A stretch of 64,000 nt of DNA from Ooceraea biroi (Eukaryota > Arthropoda > Insecta > Hymenoptera > Formicidae): positions 24,522,497 to 24,586,496 of the forward strand of contig NC_039506.1 of NCBI RefSeq assembly GCF_003672135.1, given 5' to 3'. This document shows positions 35,930 through 48,200 of the stretch, in pieces (positions within the stretch are counted from its first letter, which is position 1; each line of letters begins with the position of its first letter). The notes under the pieces were generated by a model, which saw nothing but the letters and a program-made list of their open reading frames with translations, made no database searches and was not told the origin of the DNA. A program made the translations under genes and the position numbers.

Positions 35930-36987
35930 CGCATGTCATTTATCTATAGATTGACATATATATATATTTATTTTTATTTATCAACATTTATCTGATATTA
36001 CGAAAACGCTCGATGCAAATTGCAGAAGCAGCCAATGTATGGCTATCTGCCATACATTGACTTTAAATATCGTAATATTCAACTGAAGATACATAGTCAA
36101 CACGTAATGACCTAAAATTACGTATTTTTACGTAAGTTTCAATTACATATTTTTCTTACTATCAGGTATCAGTTACGTATTTTTCTTACTATCTTTCTGC
36201 TTATCGCAAGCAGAAAAATTATCCAATTATCTTTCACATGTAATGAGGGAGGAGTCATATAAAGAACGTTACATTTTTATATAATAATAGTTAATTAGTG
36301 TGTCTGCAATATTTATATAATACATCCGCAATACATTTGTGCCATAAGATTCTAAAGTCCCATTGCTCAAGAACTTATTACACATACGAGACAATTATTT
36401 AAGAAATATTTATTTTTCATTTTTGCTATATGTATTTTATGATTGTACGTTAATACTATCGTTATTAGTTATGTCGATTTTGATACTTTACGAGTGTACA
36501 CCGCTATGCACCATGTAAAGTGCGATTCCGCAAACGTTTTATATTATGTACACGAGTTTTGTATATACGATCATTGAAAATTAAGGCACGTGCATCGCTC
36601 ACCACATCGATCGGTGCTCGTAACATGCGATGTACATAGAGGAAGAAAGCCGCGAGGCTTTCTCTGTCCCTTTCAATTGGGCGACTTGGTATTTCGTGAA
36701 AACTCACGTACATGCTCGTTTGTAACATTGTCTGCGTCGATCAATTATCGCGCCACAAAACGTGTACGCTCATTTTCTTATTTAAATACGATATGTAATA
36801 AATACGATAAACGTGTTTTAGACAATTGCTCTTTGATTCTAAGTTGTTGTCTATACTGCAAAGCACAATTTGGTTTACACAAACGCCACAGCGACATCCG
36901 ACAATCTAATTTTCCTTATCAGAAATTGTTTTGTTAGAAATTATGCTACACATGGGAGAAAATTTTGTTTATTTTAGTATTAGATAT
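35930..36987. other. Convergent intergenic region between SP3 and the cyclase
   Basis: Holds the 3' UTRs of two convergent genes. An AATAAA on the minus strand at 36973-36968 lies 15 bases past the cyclase stop. A short repeat, TTACGTATTTTTCTTACTATC-like, is doubled at about 36142-36193. No gene. Confidence 0.5.
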
Positions 36988-39900
36988 TTATATACTAGTG
37001 ACTAGAAGACCCTCGACCACAGCATCTTCGTCGTCCGACGAATCAACTTCTTCCTTCGTTTCCTCATTTGTCGCTGATTGTAACCAATACGTCTCCATAT
37101 CTCCTTTTCCCTTTTAGGTAATAAATAATATTATACTATACGTATATAATATATAATAATAGAGATACTTACTGGTCTTACGATACGAACCTTCACCCAC
37201 ACAACGCCGCGCGATTCAGTACGATAACGACCCTTAGGTAACAGAGCCTTAGTACTGGAGGAAATGTGCACCTTCCCCGGCTACGTCATGATATAATATT
37301 AAGTGATTAAATATAATCTCAAATATATATATAATATTATATTAATTACAACAATAAATTATTAGTCTAATTTTATAAATTTAATTTTCAGTTTGAATAC
37401 GATTTCTTTTTCTTCAAAATAATGGAATAATGGAATAATCATATAAAACAAATCTTCTCTTTTCTTTTTGTTAATCTTTTCAATCAACTAAAAACGATAT
37501 CAATTATTATAATAACCAAAATATCCAATTTCTTAAATCAACATTACATCTAATGTCACTCGTAACAGAAAAGAACTTACCAGACTGGTCGTCTGCATTC
37601 TCGAAGCGGTGTTGACGGTATCACCAAAAAAACAGTACCTTGGCATTTTGATGCCCACCACGCCGGCTACCGCTGGTCCGGAATGAATTCCTGAGAAATT
37701 CCAGAAATAAGACTCCCGTTAGATTTCTTCGTTATATATCGCCCGAAAGCAAAGTTAACGAGGCTGCGTCTCGGGAGATACGCTAGAATATTAGATTCAA
37801 AAGTTTCCGAGAAGTTTTGGCAATATGTTACCTATACGGATACGTATATCCAATCCAGACGGTAATTTCAGGGATCGCACGTGCTTGATCAGCTGCAGGG
37901 AAACGTCGGCAATGTTCTGCGCGTGATTCTCGTTCCTGTCCGGCGCCCCACTGGCTGCCATGTATACACGACCAACGGTCTCCACCTGTCGAATAAATAT
38001 AATATAATTTTTTTAATACACAGTGTTATAATGATAATTTTATTATAAATAAATATACCTACTTTGTACACGTTAAACTGGTCCATCAGCGTATCGAAGC
38101 ACGAGTAAACGGCGTTCATCGAGAGGACGATGTCCATGGCTGCTTCAATAGTGGAGTAATCGAAATCGCATAATTCGCAAAAAAGAACCGTTATCGACTC
38201 AAACGACTGCAAATACAATATATTCATATTGTTATTCTGAACAATGTAAAAAACTGGATTTCTTAGATTTCTACGTACCTCGCACGTGCTCAACGAACTG
38301 GCACCTGCTCGCAATCGATCCGCCACCGTTTGCGGAATCATGGAATACAGAAGTTCGTCGCTCTTGTTCTTCCAGCGGTCCAGCAACGCGTAGCTGTTCT
38401 CCAGCTCCGTCGATCTCTGCTCCGCCCTCTCGAACATCATTTCCAATCTACCATCGTAATGAAATAACATAATAAAATATTAATAAAAGATTCTATTTCC
38501 TTCACATAAAATTTATTTAATTTCACATGAGATAATTTTTCTTAATAATTGAGAATTCGGCCATACCTCCCGCAATGTTGCCATCCCGCCAGTACTAGTT
38601 CTTTACTCATACCGTGAGGATTCAGATCGTTCAGATACAGACCCATGTTAAGAAGCTCGTCTAGACTGTTGATTCTGAAAAGTTGTTGTGAAAAGACAAT
38701 CGTGATTATTACGGATCCGTTTTTCTCGCGAAAGGTACTAGCATCGAAGGCTTACAAGGGACTGCAGAAAAATATAATCGCTTTAATATCTTCAATGTAT
38801 CTCATCTGACCCTTCAGCAAGATGCTCCTCGCACCCTGGCTTCCCCGTCTATCTAAACCAGTACTTGTGCTTGGTGTGTTGTCAGAATTCATCGTGGTGT
38901 GAGAATCGTTCGCCCTAATAAGCTCCAACTCGAATATCACCGAATGTAAACATATTACCTAATAGAACAAAATTGAACATTTAATCACGCATTGATAATT
39001 TTGTAAATAAATTATTTATTTTTGTAATAAAATAATCGGACGCAATCACGTTACTGTTTAGAATTTACTTACGTTTCCCCACGTAAACGAGATTCCCTTC
39101 GGCCTTCTTAATTTGAAGATTTCCGTAACGGGCCTATTTAAAATCGACATGGTGCCGCCCCATGCCTGAAGAAGTTTGTCGCCCGCTCCTAGAATTCGCA
39201 TATCCTTGTTCATCACGACGCCAAATGGAAAGAGGCGCAAGAAGAACATGCAGGAAACGGGTGACAATTCGCGAGCCAACGGAGTTTTCATGTTGTTGTT
39301 CTTCGCGATCTGACGATGTGACATGCGTGAAAAATTAAGCATTAAATTTATCATAAATAATACATACAAAAGTTTAAAATTTTAAAAGAGATTAACAAAA
39401 CTCACATATTGGCGATTATCGAAATCGATGCGAAACTTGACCATTACGTTACGGGATCCCGGAATGTTATTTGAACTTTCTAATACTCTAATATTGAGAT
39501 CTGTATTGTATAGGTCTTTCGCTATCTGAAATAATTGCCCTACACATACAAAGAATTTTTTAATTTAATTAAAATTAATTATTTTTTAAATTATATCATA
39601 TGATACTTGTACACACACATGATTTATTTACGATATTACGATCTCATTTTTGTGAAATATTCTTGAGAAGATATTTGTCATAAAAATATGTGATAAATAA
39701 AAGAAGAGTCCATCTTCTTACCCATGAGATAATGCGTAAAGCCTTGTCGAGTGCTCCTGTAAATTAAAACAACACCCTGCGGATCTACGTGTGTCGTGTA
39801 CATCGAGGGACTCTTCATTTTTGGATATGTAAACCTCATTTGCATGTGAATATTGTCAACGCTTTGTAAAAAGTCGCAAAAGTAACGTCCGGTTGCTTTG

Positions 39901-42900
39901 ATTGTGCAATCGTATCTAACGAAATAAATAAAACGTTATGGCATATATTATATCCAAGCATATATTATATTTATATATTAATATGAAAGTCTTAACTCAA
40001 TTTCAACTTTCCGCAATCGTATAATTACGTATAAAAGCTGAGGCGCTCAGATATCGAAAGAGCTTTCACTTAATAATTTCAAAATCAATAAACATGAGAA
40101 TTTAAGAAAAAGAAGAATTTGTATGTATTTGACAACCGTGTTTCCGATAATATATAATAATAGATAACTATATTCCAAGAATTCTTTTTGGTAGAATTAA
40201 TTACAATTAAATACTATAATATATCCATCTAACGAATTTTAAGAAGCAAAAACTGTCAATCGTTATTATATGTGATATACTTGTTATAAAAATGTTTCGG
40301 GACTTACCCTAAATTACTGAAAAATCTGACAAAGCAGTTTCCAAAAAATTGCATGATGTTATCCATGGAGTCACCGGTATATGCGGCAAGAGCCGTAGCC
40401 AGATTGGTCATTAGCTCATCTGAGTATATTTGTCTCGTGTTAAAAACCATGTGTTTGCAATCACTTTTTTCCAGGATGTGAAGCCACACCTCTTCGCCAA
40501 ACTCTAACTGTAGAAAACGTTCGTAGATCGCTGCATTTTACATTCTGATTCATTACAAATATAACACAGTTTGAATAGTACTAAACTTATTAAATTATAA
40601 ATACGTAAGTGATTTTCATTTAAATTGAAGTGGTTGAAATAGAGTCCGATGCAGACCCAGAATATGTGATACTTGCGAAATGTACGACATTACATATTAG
40701 AGAAAAAGTTTTACAGTAATATCTCGATTACGTGCCAGAGACACTAGGTTCCGCGCAGCAATTATGAATCGATTCGGATAATCAAGGCAATTTTCTGGCC
40801 TCCGTGGGTCAATTAATGTTTCTTTTACAGGAATAGGAGACGGTCACGAAACTGGGGATATGTGATCTTTAATGAGGAAAGCTCTCAGGAACCATATGGC
40901 AAATGAACACGTAAATTTGCAGACAGAAACGTTCCAATAAAACCGTGTGCCTTAATATTTCCGAAGTACTTCCGGTTTGAAAAATTTGAAATTAGAAAAA
41001 CAACTATTCAGTGAATTAAGTCTTATCAAAAATTTGGTGTATTAAACATAGAATTTGATAACAATTTGTATCGGTATTCTCATTATATTGATTAAATTAT
41101 TTAATAAAGGGAAAATAATGGATTGAAAGAAATTTCATTAAAATATATTGCGAATATAACGTAGCAATTAAAAGCGGGGAAGTAAATGAACGAGGTGTGA
41201 GGGGGTCTTCATCAAAACAAATCAATAGTCGGCCTTACGTGTTGGTGCTATTTTTAAAACTTTGTACAATTAAGGTGTCCGACGAAAAGGAAGTCTTTTA
41301 AGTTCATCCATATTCAAGTGGCTCATTTATTACACATCTACGGAGCGTTTCCTTCGACGCATACGTGACGAACGTTACAAGCACTCGAATTAATTTGAAA
41401 CAATCCAAGAAAGCGTCACGACAAAGGGACACGTATGTTTAATTAATAATTGTCCGAGCGATGTGACGTCAATAAATTAAATGTCACACGTTTCTTTTGT
41501 GATGAACATGCCATATTAACTACTTCAAAGATTACGTTATTACAAGAACTATTAATCACAATTAATTTAGCAATTTCATAACTTGATTTCATAAAGCAAA
41601 ATTATTTAAAATTATATTAAATTATTTAAAATCATATTAAATTATTTAAAATCATATTAAAACTATTTGTTAGAAATCTAAGAAAAAGAAAAAAAATCTA
41701 ACATCAGGACAGTTGTGGATTAAATAGATTTTTTGAAGTAAATGTTTGGAATAAATGCTCGCGTGACGTTTCTAAAGTAAGAAGATAAGAAACTGGCGAT
41801 AAGAAACTAGGTGACTACGTCATTATTACGTGTCTATTATTTGACTTATTTCGTAATCGAAGTACGCATCGTTCCCAACATGGAACGCACAAGGTACAAC
41901 AGAGTTAATATCGAATCTCAATATCGCACACAGGTCTTATTAAAGCTAAAACCTTGAGTAAAATTGAAACCTCATTGCAAATTAGACGTTAGATGCGCTT
42001 TATTTGTCTACTTTCCGAAATTACATTCCTGTGAGTAAATAAAGTGGAATCCCCTGTTTACAGAGCAATCGATCGTGTTTGCATTAGAAGCGCCAAGTAA
42101 CGATCTCATATCGTGTGCTAAGGTAGATGTGTAGCTCGTGATAATAGGTTTTCTGGTCATCCATACAATGTAGGATATGCGGATGTGTCTTCGATCAATC
42201 AAATGCATCATATATAGTTGCTAGATTAATGTTATCAATTAAAGCACTATCGGTAAATGTGATGTACGTAGCGAAAAGCGTTGGAAATTATAATATTCAT
42301 TTCTGCTTAATGTATCGCAAGAAATAGTCCGCTATAGATTGATGCGCATGATTGTGCTATCTCTCCCAAAAAGTAAACGTTACGTAAATTGTAGATGGTT
42401 TTAAGATAAATGTATTCGGCTTTAAGTTGGTGGATAGTAGCAATCAGATGTCGGATGGCTCCTGTACAATTCATTAAAGTGTATACTGATGAATGCGCAA
42501 TTAATCTAGATTTACGAAATTTATCATGCCGTTGAAAAACGAAAGGTGACGTCACGTTATTTATGATTTACATTTCACTGTTTTCTCCCTAAAAATAAAA
42601 GTTCACTAACTACTTGTCGCAATTTATTAATTTATCGCATTAAGTTACATTTCGCTAGATATTTCTTTTTCCCGTGTAAAAAATCTTTGTACAGAAAATG
42701 CCGGAGGAAAAAGATATAATAAGGGAGACATGATAGCTTTCATTAAAATCTGCACAGCTGCAAGATAAATGTCCTTTGGCGCAAAAAAAACGATCGATCG
42801 CGTATCTCTCTTAAGTGAACACGAAACGCACGAGCGATAATCCAGCTTTATTTATTTGACGCCTCCGTTTTATTTAACTAAATATCAGAATATTTAAACA

Positions 42901-43806
42901 ATCGGGAAGAAGATATTGGATATTTTTGAATATACAGTTGTGGAAATCGCTGTTTACTGCTACTAATGGTGCAAGATCTGCTGCGCGAACTTCTCAGATT
43001 GAATATTCTTGAGACAGCTGCGCCACTATGATCTTGCCAAACACACGAGACAAACCATGTTATTCGCAATAAGCGGAGGAAAAAGTTTGCAATATAAGAA
43101 ACAAGCTGGCAGACATATGAAAAAAATAAAATAATTCTTTTTTTACAGATTTTCATAACTAATCTTTCAATCAGTAGCAAGATCCAACAAAACTTAATGA
43201 ACATTTAAATTCTATTTCAAAAAGAAATTGAGTAAAGAAAAAATTATTTCTTAATTAGAAAACAATATTGAGTACAAAAATAAGCTAACTTGGGACACTT
43301 ACAAATTATACGATACATATAAATTCATTGACTTTTTTATCTTTTATCCTTTTATTTATAGGAAACGCTTAATGGCAGATGAAAAATTGATATATTTGAT
43401 GCATGTACTAATAGTTATATAAATCATTTATACATAATAAATTCGCACATATATATCAATACTCTGAATTATTGTTTGTAGAAGAATGAGACAAAACGTC
43501 GCAACTTAATGTTCTCTTAATTATATATACAGTATTTAATATCATAAAGAAAGAAAAAAACGCAAATTAAACCGCGATCGAAAAAAGTTCCAAAATACAA
43601 AAGAAAATTACTTACCGTGGAGGAAAATGAGGAGAAGAAAAATAAAATATCAATTCAAACTCAATCACGTTTCCCGAGTTCCGAGTGTGCCGAGTGTGGT
43701 GCGTGTCCCAAGTTAGCCAAACATACAAAACGCCAATTGTACGATTCGCTCGCACTGTACCGACCTGCACGAAATACTGCACACTTTCCAACAGCATCCC
43801 GTACAT
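36988..43806 (-). CDS. Atypical soluble guanylyl cyclase, Gyc-89D type
   Basis: Cytosolic haem-dependent guanylyl cyclase subunit; in Drosophila such subunits take part in O2 sensing with Gyc-88E. Exons (minus): 43806-43765, 40507-40308, 39915-39722, 39539-39406, 39309-39073, 38958-38756, 38674-38567, 38447-38279, 38206-38063, 37985-37832, 37690-37581, 37280-37191, 37110-36988; phases join to give 635 aa. H-NOX domain about residues 1-180, with proximal His104 (VDNIHMQM) and Y133-x-S135-x-R137 (YRSTR). An H-NOXA region follows, then a coiled-coil linker (ERAEQRSTELENSY) and the cyclase domain from about 430. Guanine-contact residues E479 (KVETVG) and C548 (RYCFFG) and N555/R559 are present. 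The metal-site positions read FCEL and VGRVYM, without the usual Asp. VYKVETVG-VYMA-SGAPD resembles Gyc-89Da/Db, so a heterodimer partner is expected. Exon 12 has three in-frame donor choices. Confidence 0.9.
40508..43764. other. Cyclase intron 1 with a short tandem repeat
   Basis: A 3.26 kb intron separating the 14-codon first exon from the rest. It contains three 20 bp units, ATTATTTAAAATCATATTAA, at 41601-41660 (first unit with one change). No other gene recognised; short ORFs on both strands look like chance. Confidence 0.6.
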
Positions 43807-45231
43807 TTTGACGGAGATTCGCGATCGCGAAGTTTGCCTCCGTTCGTCAGAGAAATTAAAAGTCGCGCCGAGTGCGACCCGGCAAAAGGGAGCGAACTCG
43901 CGAGAGTTTCCTCGCGATCTTCGGGCACGTGCGGGATCCTTCGCGTTCTACGAGGCTTGTTCCATCGCGAATCGCTCGCGAAACGGACGTTTCGCTCTAT
44001 CAGGATCGACACCGCGCTGATATCCGGTGTCGATCGGAAATGACGAGTCTACCCCCGTCGCAATGGTGAGAGAGAGGTCGAACGGTGCGCGAAGGATCCA
44101 GTTTCGACTGCGGCTCGAGAGTTACTCGAGCCGGCAAGAGGACGGGTCGGAAAGGATCTACACGGTGCGTGCGCAGACTTTGTTGCTACTCCGGAAACGT
44201 TCGCACCTGAATGTGCCGGACACACAACGGGTACTCGCATGGAAATCGACGAAACTCATTTGGAAAATTTCGGATGGAACAGAGAAAGGAGTATTTTCGG
44301 TGCGGGTGAAATAAAAAGGGTACTGATTGCACGGTGTGAAGAAATTCGGCGCTGGTTGTTCATACGGTAGCTTGTGATTTGCGAGACTACCCGGAAGGAT
44401 AGGGAAAGAGATCAGAGGAAGAGAGAGTAAGAAGGGGTGGAGGGTAGAGTTCTCTGGATATGGATTTTAAGATCTTCGTACATGGTTTATTTCCATGTAT
44501 TAAATGTCATGAAACTTGCATATAAGATATTTTCTCATCCTTCGTGTGCTTGCAGAATTGCACTCACAGTAGCGAGTCAGTCCTCCATTCTTTGAGAAAT
44601 TACTTCATCCTTCTTTCATCTCAGAACGGATAGGTCAAAAACGTGTTGTTCAGATTTTCAGGACTTGTTCCAAAGGTAATCCGATCATTTCCGCATGTTC
44701 GTAGCAAGTTCCTCGTGAGTTCCTTGAGAAACGCGATATTAGCAAGAGAGGAAATAGGACTCCTCGACTCTCGGATACGGCGACGCATCTCGCGCGAAGA
44801 GAAGCGACGGCAGGTCTCCACCTTCTACTTCGATTTTTTTAAATTAACAAAATGTCCACCCATTTTCGCGCATTTTGCTCCCAAATCATCTTCTCTTTTC
44901 GATTGAAATCCAAGCTGCAGTAAATTACGTTTACTTTTCTTACTAATTAATTCTAGAGCCTAGGCTCGTCTTCTCCAGGCTCGGTCGAGCCTCTAAAAGA
45001 AGAGACCGCGCGCTCACGTGACATGTTCCTTACCACGTGCTGGCAAGAGGAACGACGACACAGCTCGCGCGACTCGGCATCGCCGCAAAGAGCAAACAAG
45101 AGCGAGAGAGAGGCGTGTACACCCACACAGGTGAACGAGTGTCCACATATATATCTATACAACGAAGACGCGTCGGTAAATGCATGCGCCGCTGATCGAC
45201 GTGGGTCGGCCATGGCAGTGGTAACGTAAAC
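43807..45231. promoter_or_regulatory. Divergent promoter region, cyclase and RUFY genes
   Basis: A head-to-head arrangement: the first coding exon of the cyclase ends at 43806 (minus) and that of the RUFY gene starts at 45232 (plus). The region has GC-rich, CpG-containing blocks at 43800-44300 and 44740-45230, which create overlapping open frames on both strands without recognisable protein. It is likely to hold both transcription starts and the 5' UTRs. The exact elements are not identifiable by eye. Confidence 0.5.
45212..45229 (+). promoter_or_regulatory. uORF just before the RUFY start codon
   Basis: A five-codon ORF (MAVVT, then TAA) in a strong initiation context, GCCATGG. Its stop ends two bases before the main ATG at 45232. 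Given this spacing, ribosomes that translate it would have to back up or skip it to begin at the main ATG, so it could lower expression. Confidence 0.5.
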
Positions 45232-48200
45232 ATGGCCGCGGAGAGCAGCGACGGTTTGCCAATATCCCCGTCTGAGAAATCGCTCACCGGCAGCCTCGCG
45301 TCCGATGAGAACGACAAGAGTGTCTCGCGTTCGCCGTCGAGCTACTCCATACGGGAGGACAAATGGCCGGACCTGGTCGTGTCCAGGCCCAGGAAACTGG
45401 ACGCCTGGTGGCTGCCGAGACGTGAGTACACGAGCACGATAGATGATGCATGGCTCTCTCTCTCCCACGCGCGTCTCTGTCGGCGCGCTTTTCAAAGGCT
45501 TGCCGCGAGCTCCGAGACTTTCGGCGGCTCGCACCGGTGAACGCGCTCCGATGCGCGCACCTGTCGTTATCCTCGTCGGCATCATCGTTGTCGTCGACGT
45601 CATCGGTTGACCTGTCGGCCTTTGCCGATGGTCACTCGTCGCCAGTAGAACTGGCTTGCGACCATCGGGATGGCGCACGTACGAATGTCCACGTAGTCAC
45701 GTAGATCATCACGTGCGAACGTTAAGTCGAAGAATGATCAAGTCGCTCGTACGAAGATCACATGATGACAAATTATTTCTTTTCGTGGGTGACGACGTGA
45801 TGTTGCGTGACACGTGAGTCAAAGGTGAGGGGTAATAAAAGTCACGAATATTTGTTTACGTCTATATCATTATTAGATAAATGTGATCTGTACTTGAGAA
45901 ATACGTGTTTCGCGAAGATGTTAATTTTATGAGCGCTTCTTGATTAGATCGAGTTTTGCATTCGCGACGTGACGAACTCTATGCCTGCTGAAACTGTGTA
46001 AAGAGTAACGCACGGTTTGTTGAAATAAAGTAATGAAAGGCAGGCATCAATCAAGATTTCATGCTACTCCGCTCTTTTTACGCATGAGTATCCTTATGAA
46101 GCTTGGGCGACGAGATGAAAGGGATCTATTTATAACAGTCTACTCTCTTTCTTATCACACGCAATTTAATAACTTATTTTATATATAATAGTATAGATAT
46201 TTATATAATATATAATATATAATATAATAAGTTATTTCGACGAAAGCAGCTTTTGCGATTTGATAGTCTGTCTTATTTTTATAACTTTTGCTCACATCAG
46301 TCTCTCTCCCGAAATAACCAAATACTAATTACTCAACATTGTTTTCTGGTAGTGAGTTATGACCGATAACACAGCATCGCGATAAGAATGATATCGCTTC
46401 GTACACGTAGCTTATCTTTCTAATTTTTAGCACGTACACCATTATCTGCTACGCGGATCTGTCATACGAAATCTTTAGAAGGTAGCACTCGTATGTGATG
46501 TAATATTTCATAACTTACGAGCACGTAATTAATAAAACGTATATCTGTGGTATTCGCAATACGCTCTTTCGATCCAAGAAACTGATTATCGTGCGTACGC
46601 ACTACGCATGAATTTGCTGTGTGTAAACGCGCTATTTACGGAATTATCAAATACTCCGAGACTTACAGGGAGCAAATCACATGCGTTTACAATTCACCGC
46701 ATTTCCAATTATTAGTGACACGATTGATAAGCATTGACAAATGTTCCCCCATTAAGATAGCGTTTTCTTCGACATTTGCCAATAACGAGTTGTAAGGCCG
46801 CTAAATAACTATACGCAAAACTGTGTGTACGAGGCTTCTTTGAAAATATTTTTGAAACGTGTTGCTTTCCTTGTCACCGCATCACTTTCGCTCGTGATAA
46901 TTTTCGTGGGATGGAGCTGGATCGCTTTAGCGAAACCTCAACTGAAGCGATATCAGAATTGCTGCCGTACCGATGGAGTGGTATGGTGGAAAGCTGATGG
47001 CAGCACAGCACAGCGAGCCCAATGCGCACCGGCACTCGGTATTGATTATCGCAGATGGAGGTAAAGTCAGCGGGAAAATCAATATCACGTTTCACCGGCG
47101 CTCTCTCGTTACTTTCGACGCGAAACTTTCTTCGCACGACCCTCGTACGAAGCCCGAGTTGTCTTGAAGAGTGCGTCCATTTCTGGTTCACGTGTCTGTC
47201 TGGCGAACAGCTCCGAATCATCATCGTGGGACTACAATGTAGTCTTATTAGTGCGCGTTCATCGTTTCTCCGTCACTTGATACCAGATTTTCTCTGCCGC
47301 TCGTTCAATATTCGCAACAGCAGCAGCTGGACGTGGATCGCGCTCCTCCCTAGGGCGATAGATTCACTCACCGCAACGGTGATCGAAGTAGAACGCCTGA
47401 AGAAGTAATAAAGAACGGCGAGAAAATCGACAGATGTGGATCTCTATGCAGTTTTCGACTACGTAAAGCCTGACTGCAATATAGTTAACCATCGTTGCTG
47501 ACTCATCCATTGCGACATATTCTTCCATCAGCTGATCGATGCGAGACGGGAAGAAGAAGACAGTCCACCGCGTAGCATTGAGCGAATCTTGAATATTACG
47601 CGCAAATTGACGGACGCACCAACTATAGTAGCTATCTACGTCAAAGAAGGGGAGACCAGCGTTATATGTCCTCAATTAATGAACGACCAACACGGTATTT
47701 CAACGACGAGGAAGACTGTTCAGCTCTGATAAGCGAATAAATTGACTCTCGAGCGAATCCAGACTCGAGGATTGCGAAAGGAGGAAATAAAAGATCAGAG
47801 AAATAATAATCTACGCGAGTGAACGATTGAAGGATACCGATCGAAGGGTATCACCTTCAGGGTCAGCTGAGGCAGCAACGATAGAGGAATCTTCTATGCG
47901 GCAGGAATCCCTGACCGGCCTGAAACTGCGTCCGCCGGGCGATCACGGTGGTGTACATCACGGCGGAATCATGCTGGAGGAAGACATGGCTGGTGCTCAG
48001 GACACGATATACCTGTGCAACTTTCGGGTGTCAGTGGACGGCGAGTGGCTCTGCCTGAAGGAGCTCCAGGACGTCGAGTTCTCGCTGCAGGACTCGATGC
48101 AGCGATCGCCCTCGCCGCCCCTCGCTCTCAGTGGTATTAATCACCATCACGATCACCACCACCATCACCACCACCACCACCATCATCATCATCAGCAACA

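Noticed and set aside
44953..45678. 241-codon minus-strand open frame
   Set aside because: Antisense to RUFY exon 1 and its GC-rich flank; Arg/Ser-rich shadow composition. The plus-strand exon explains the region.
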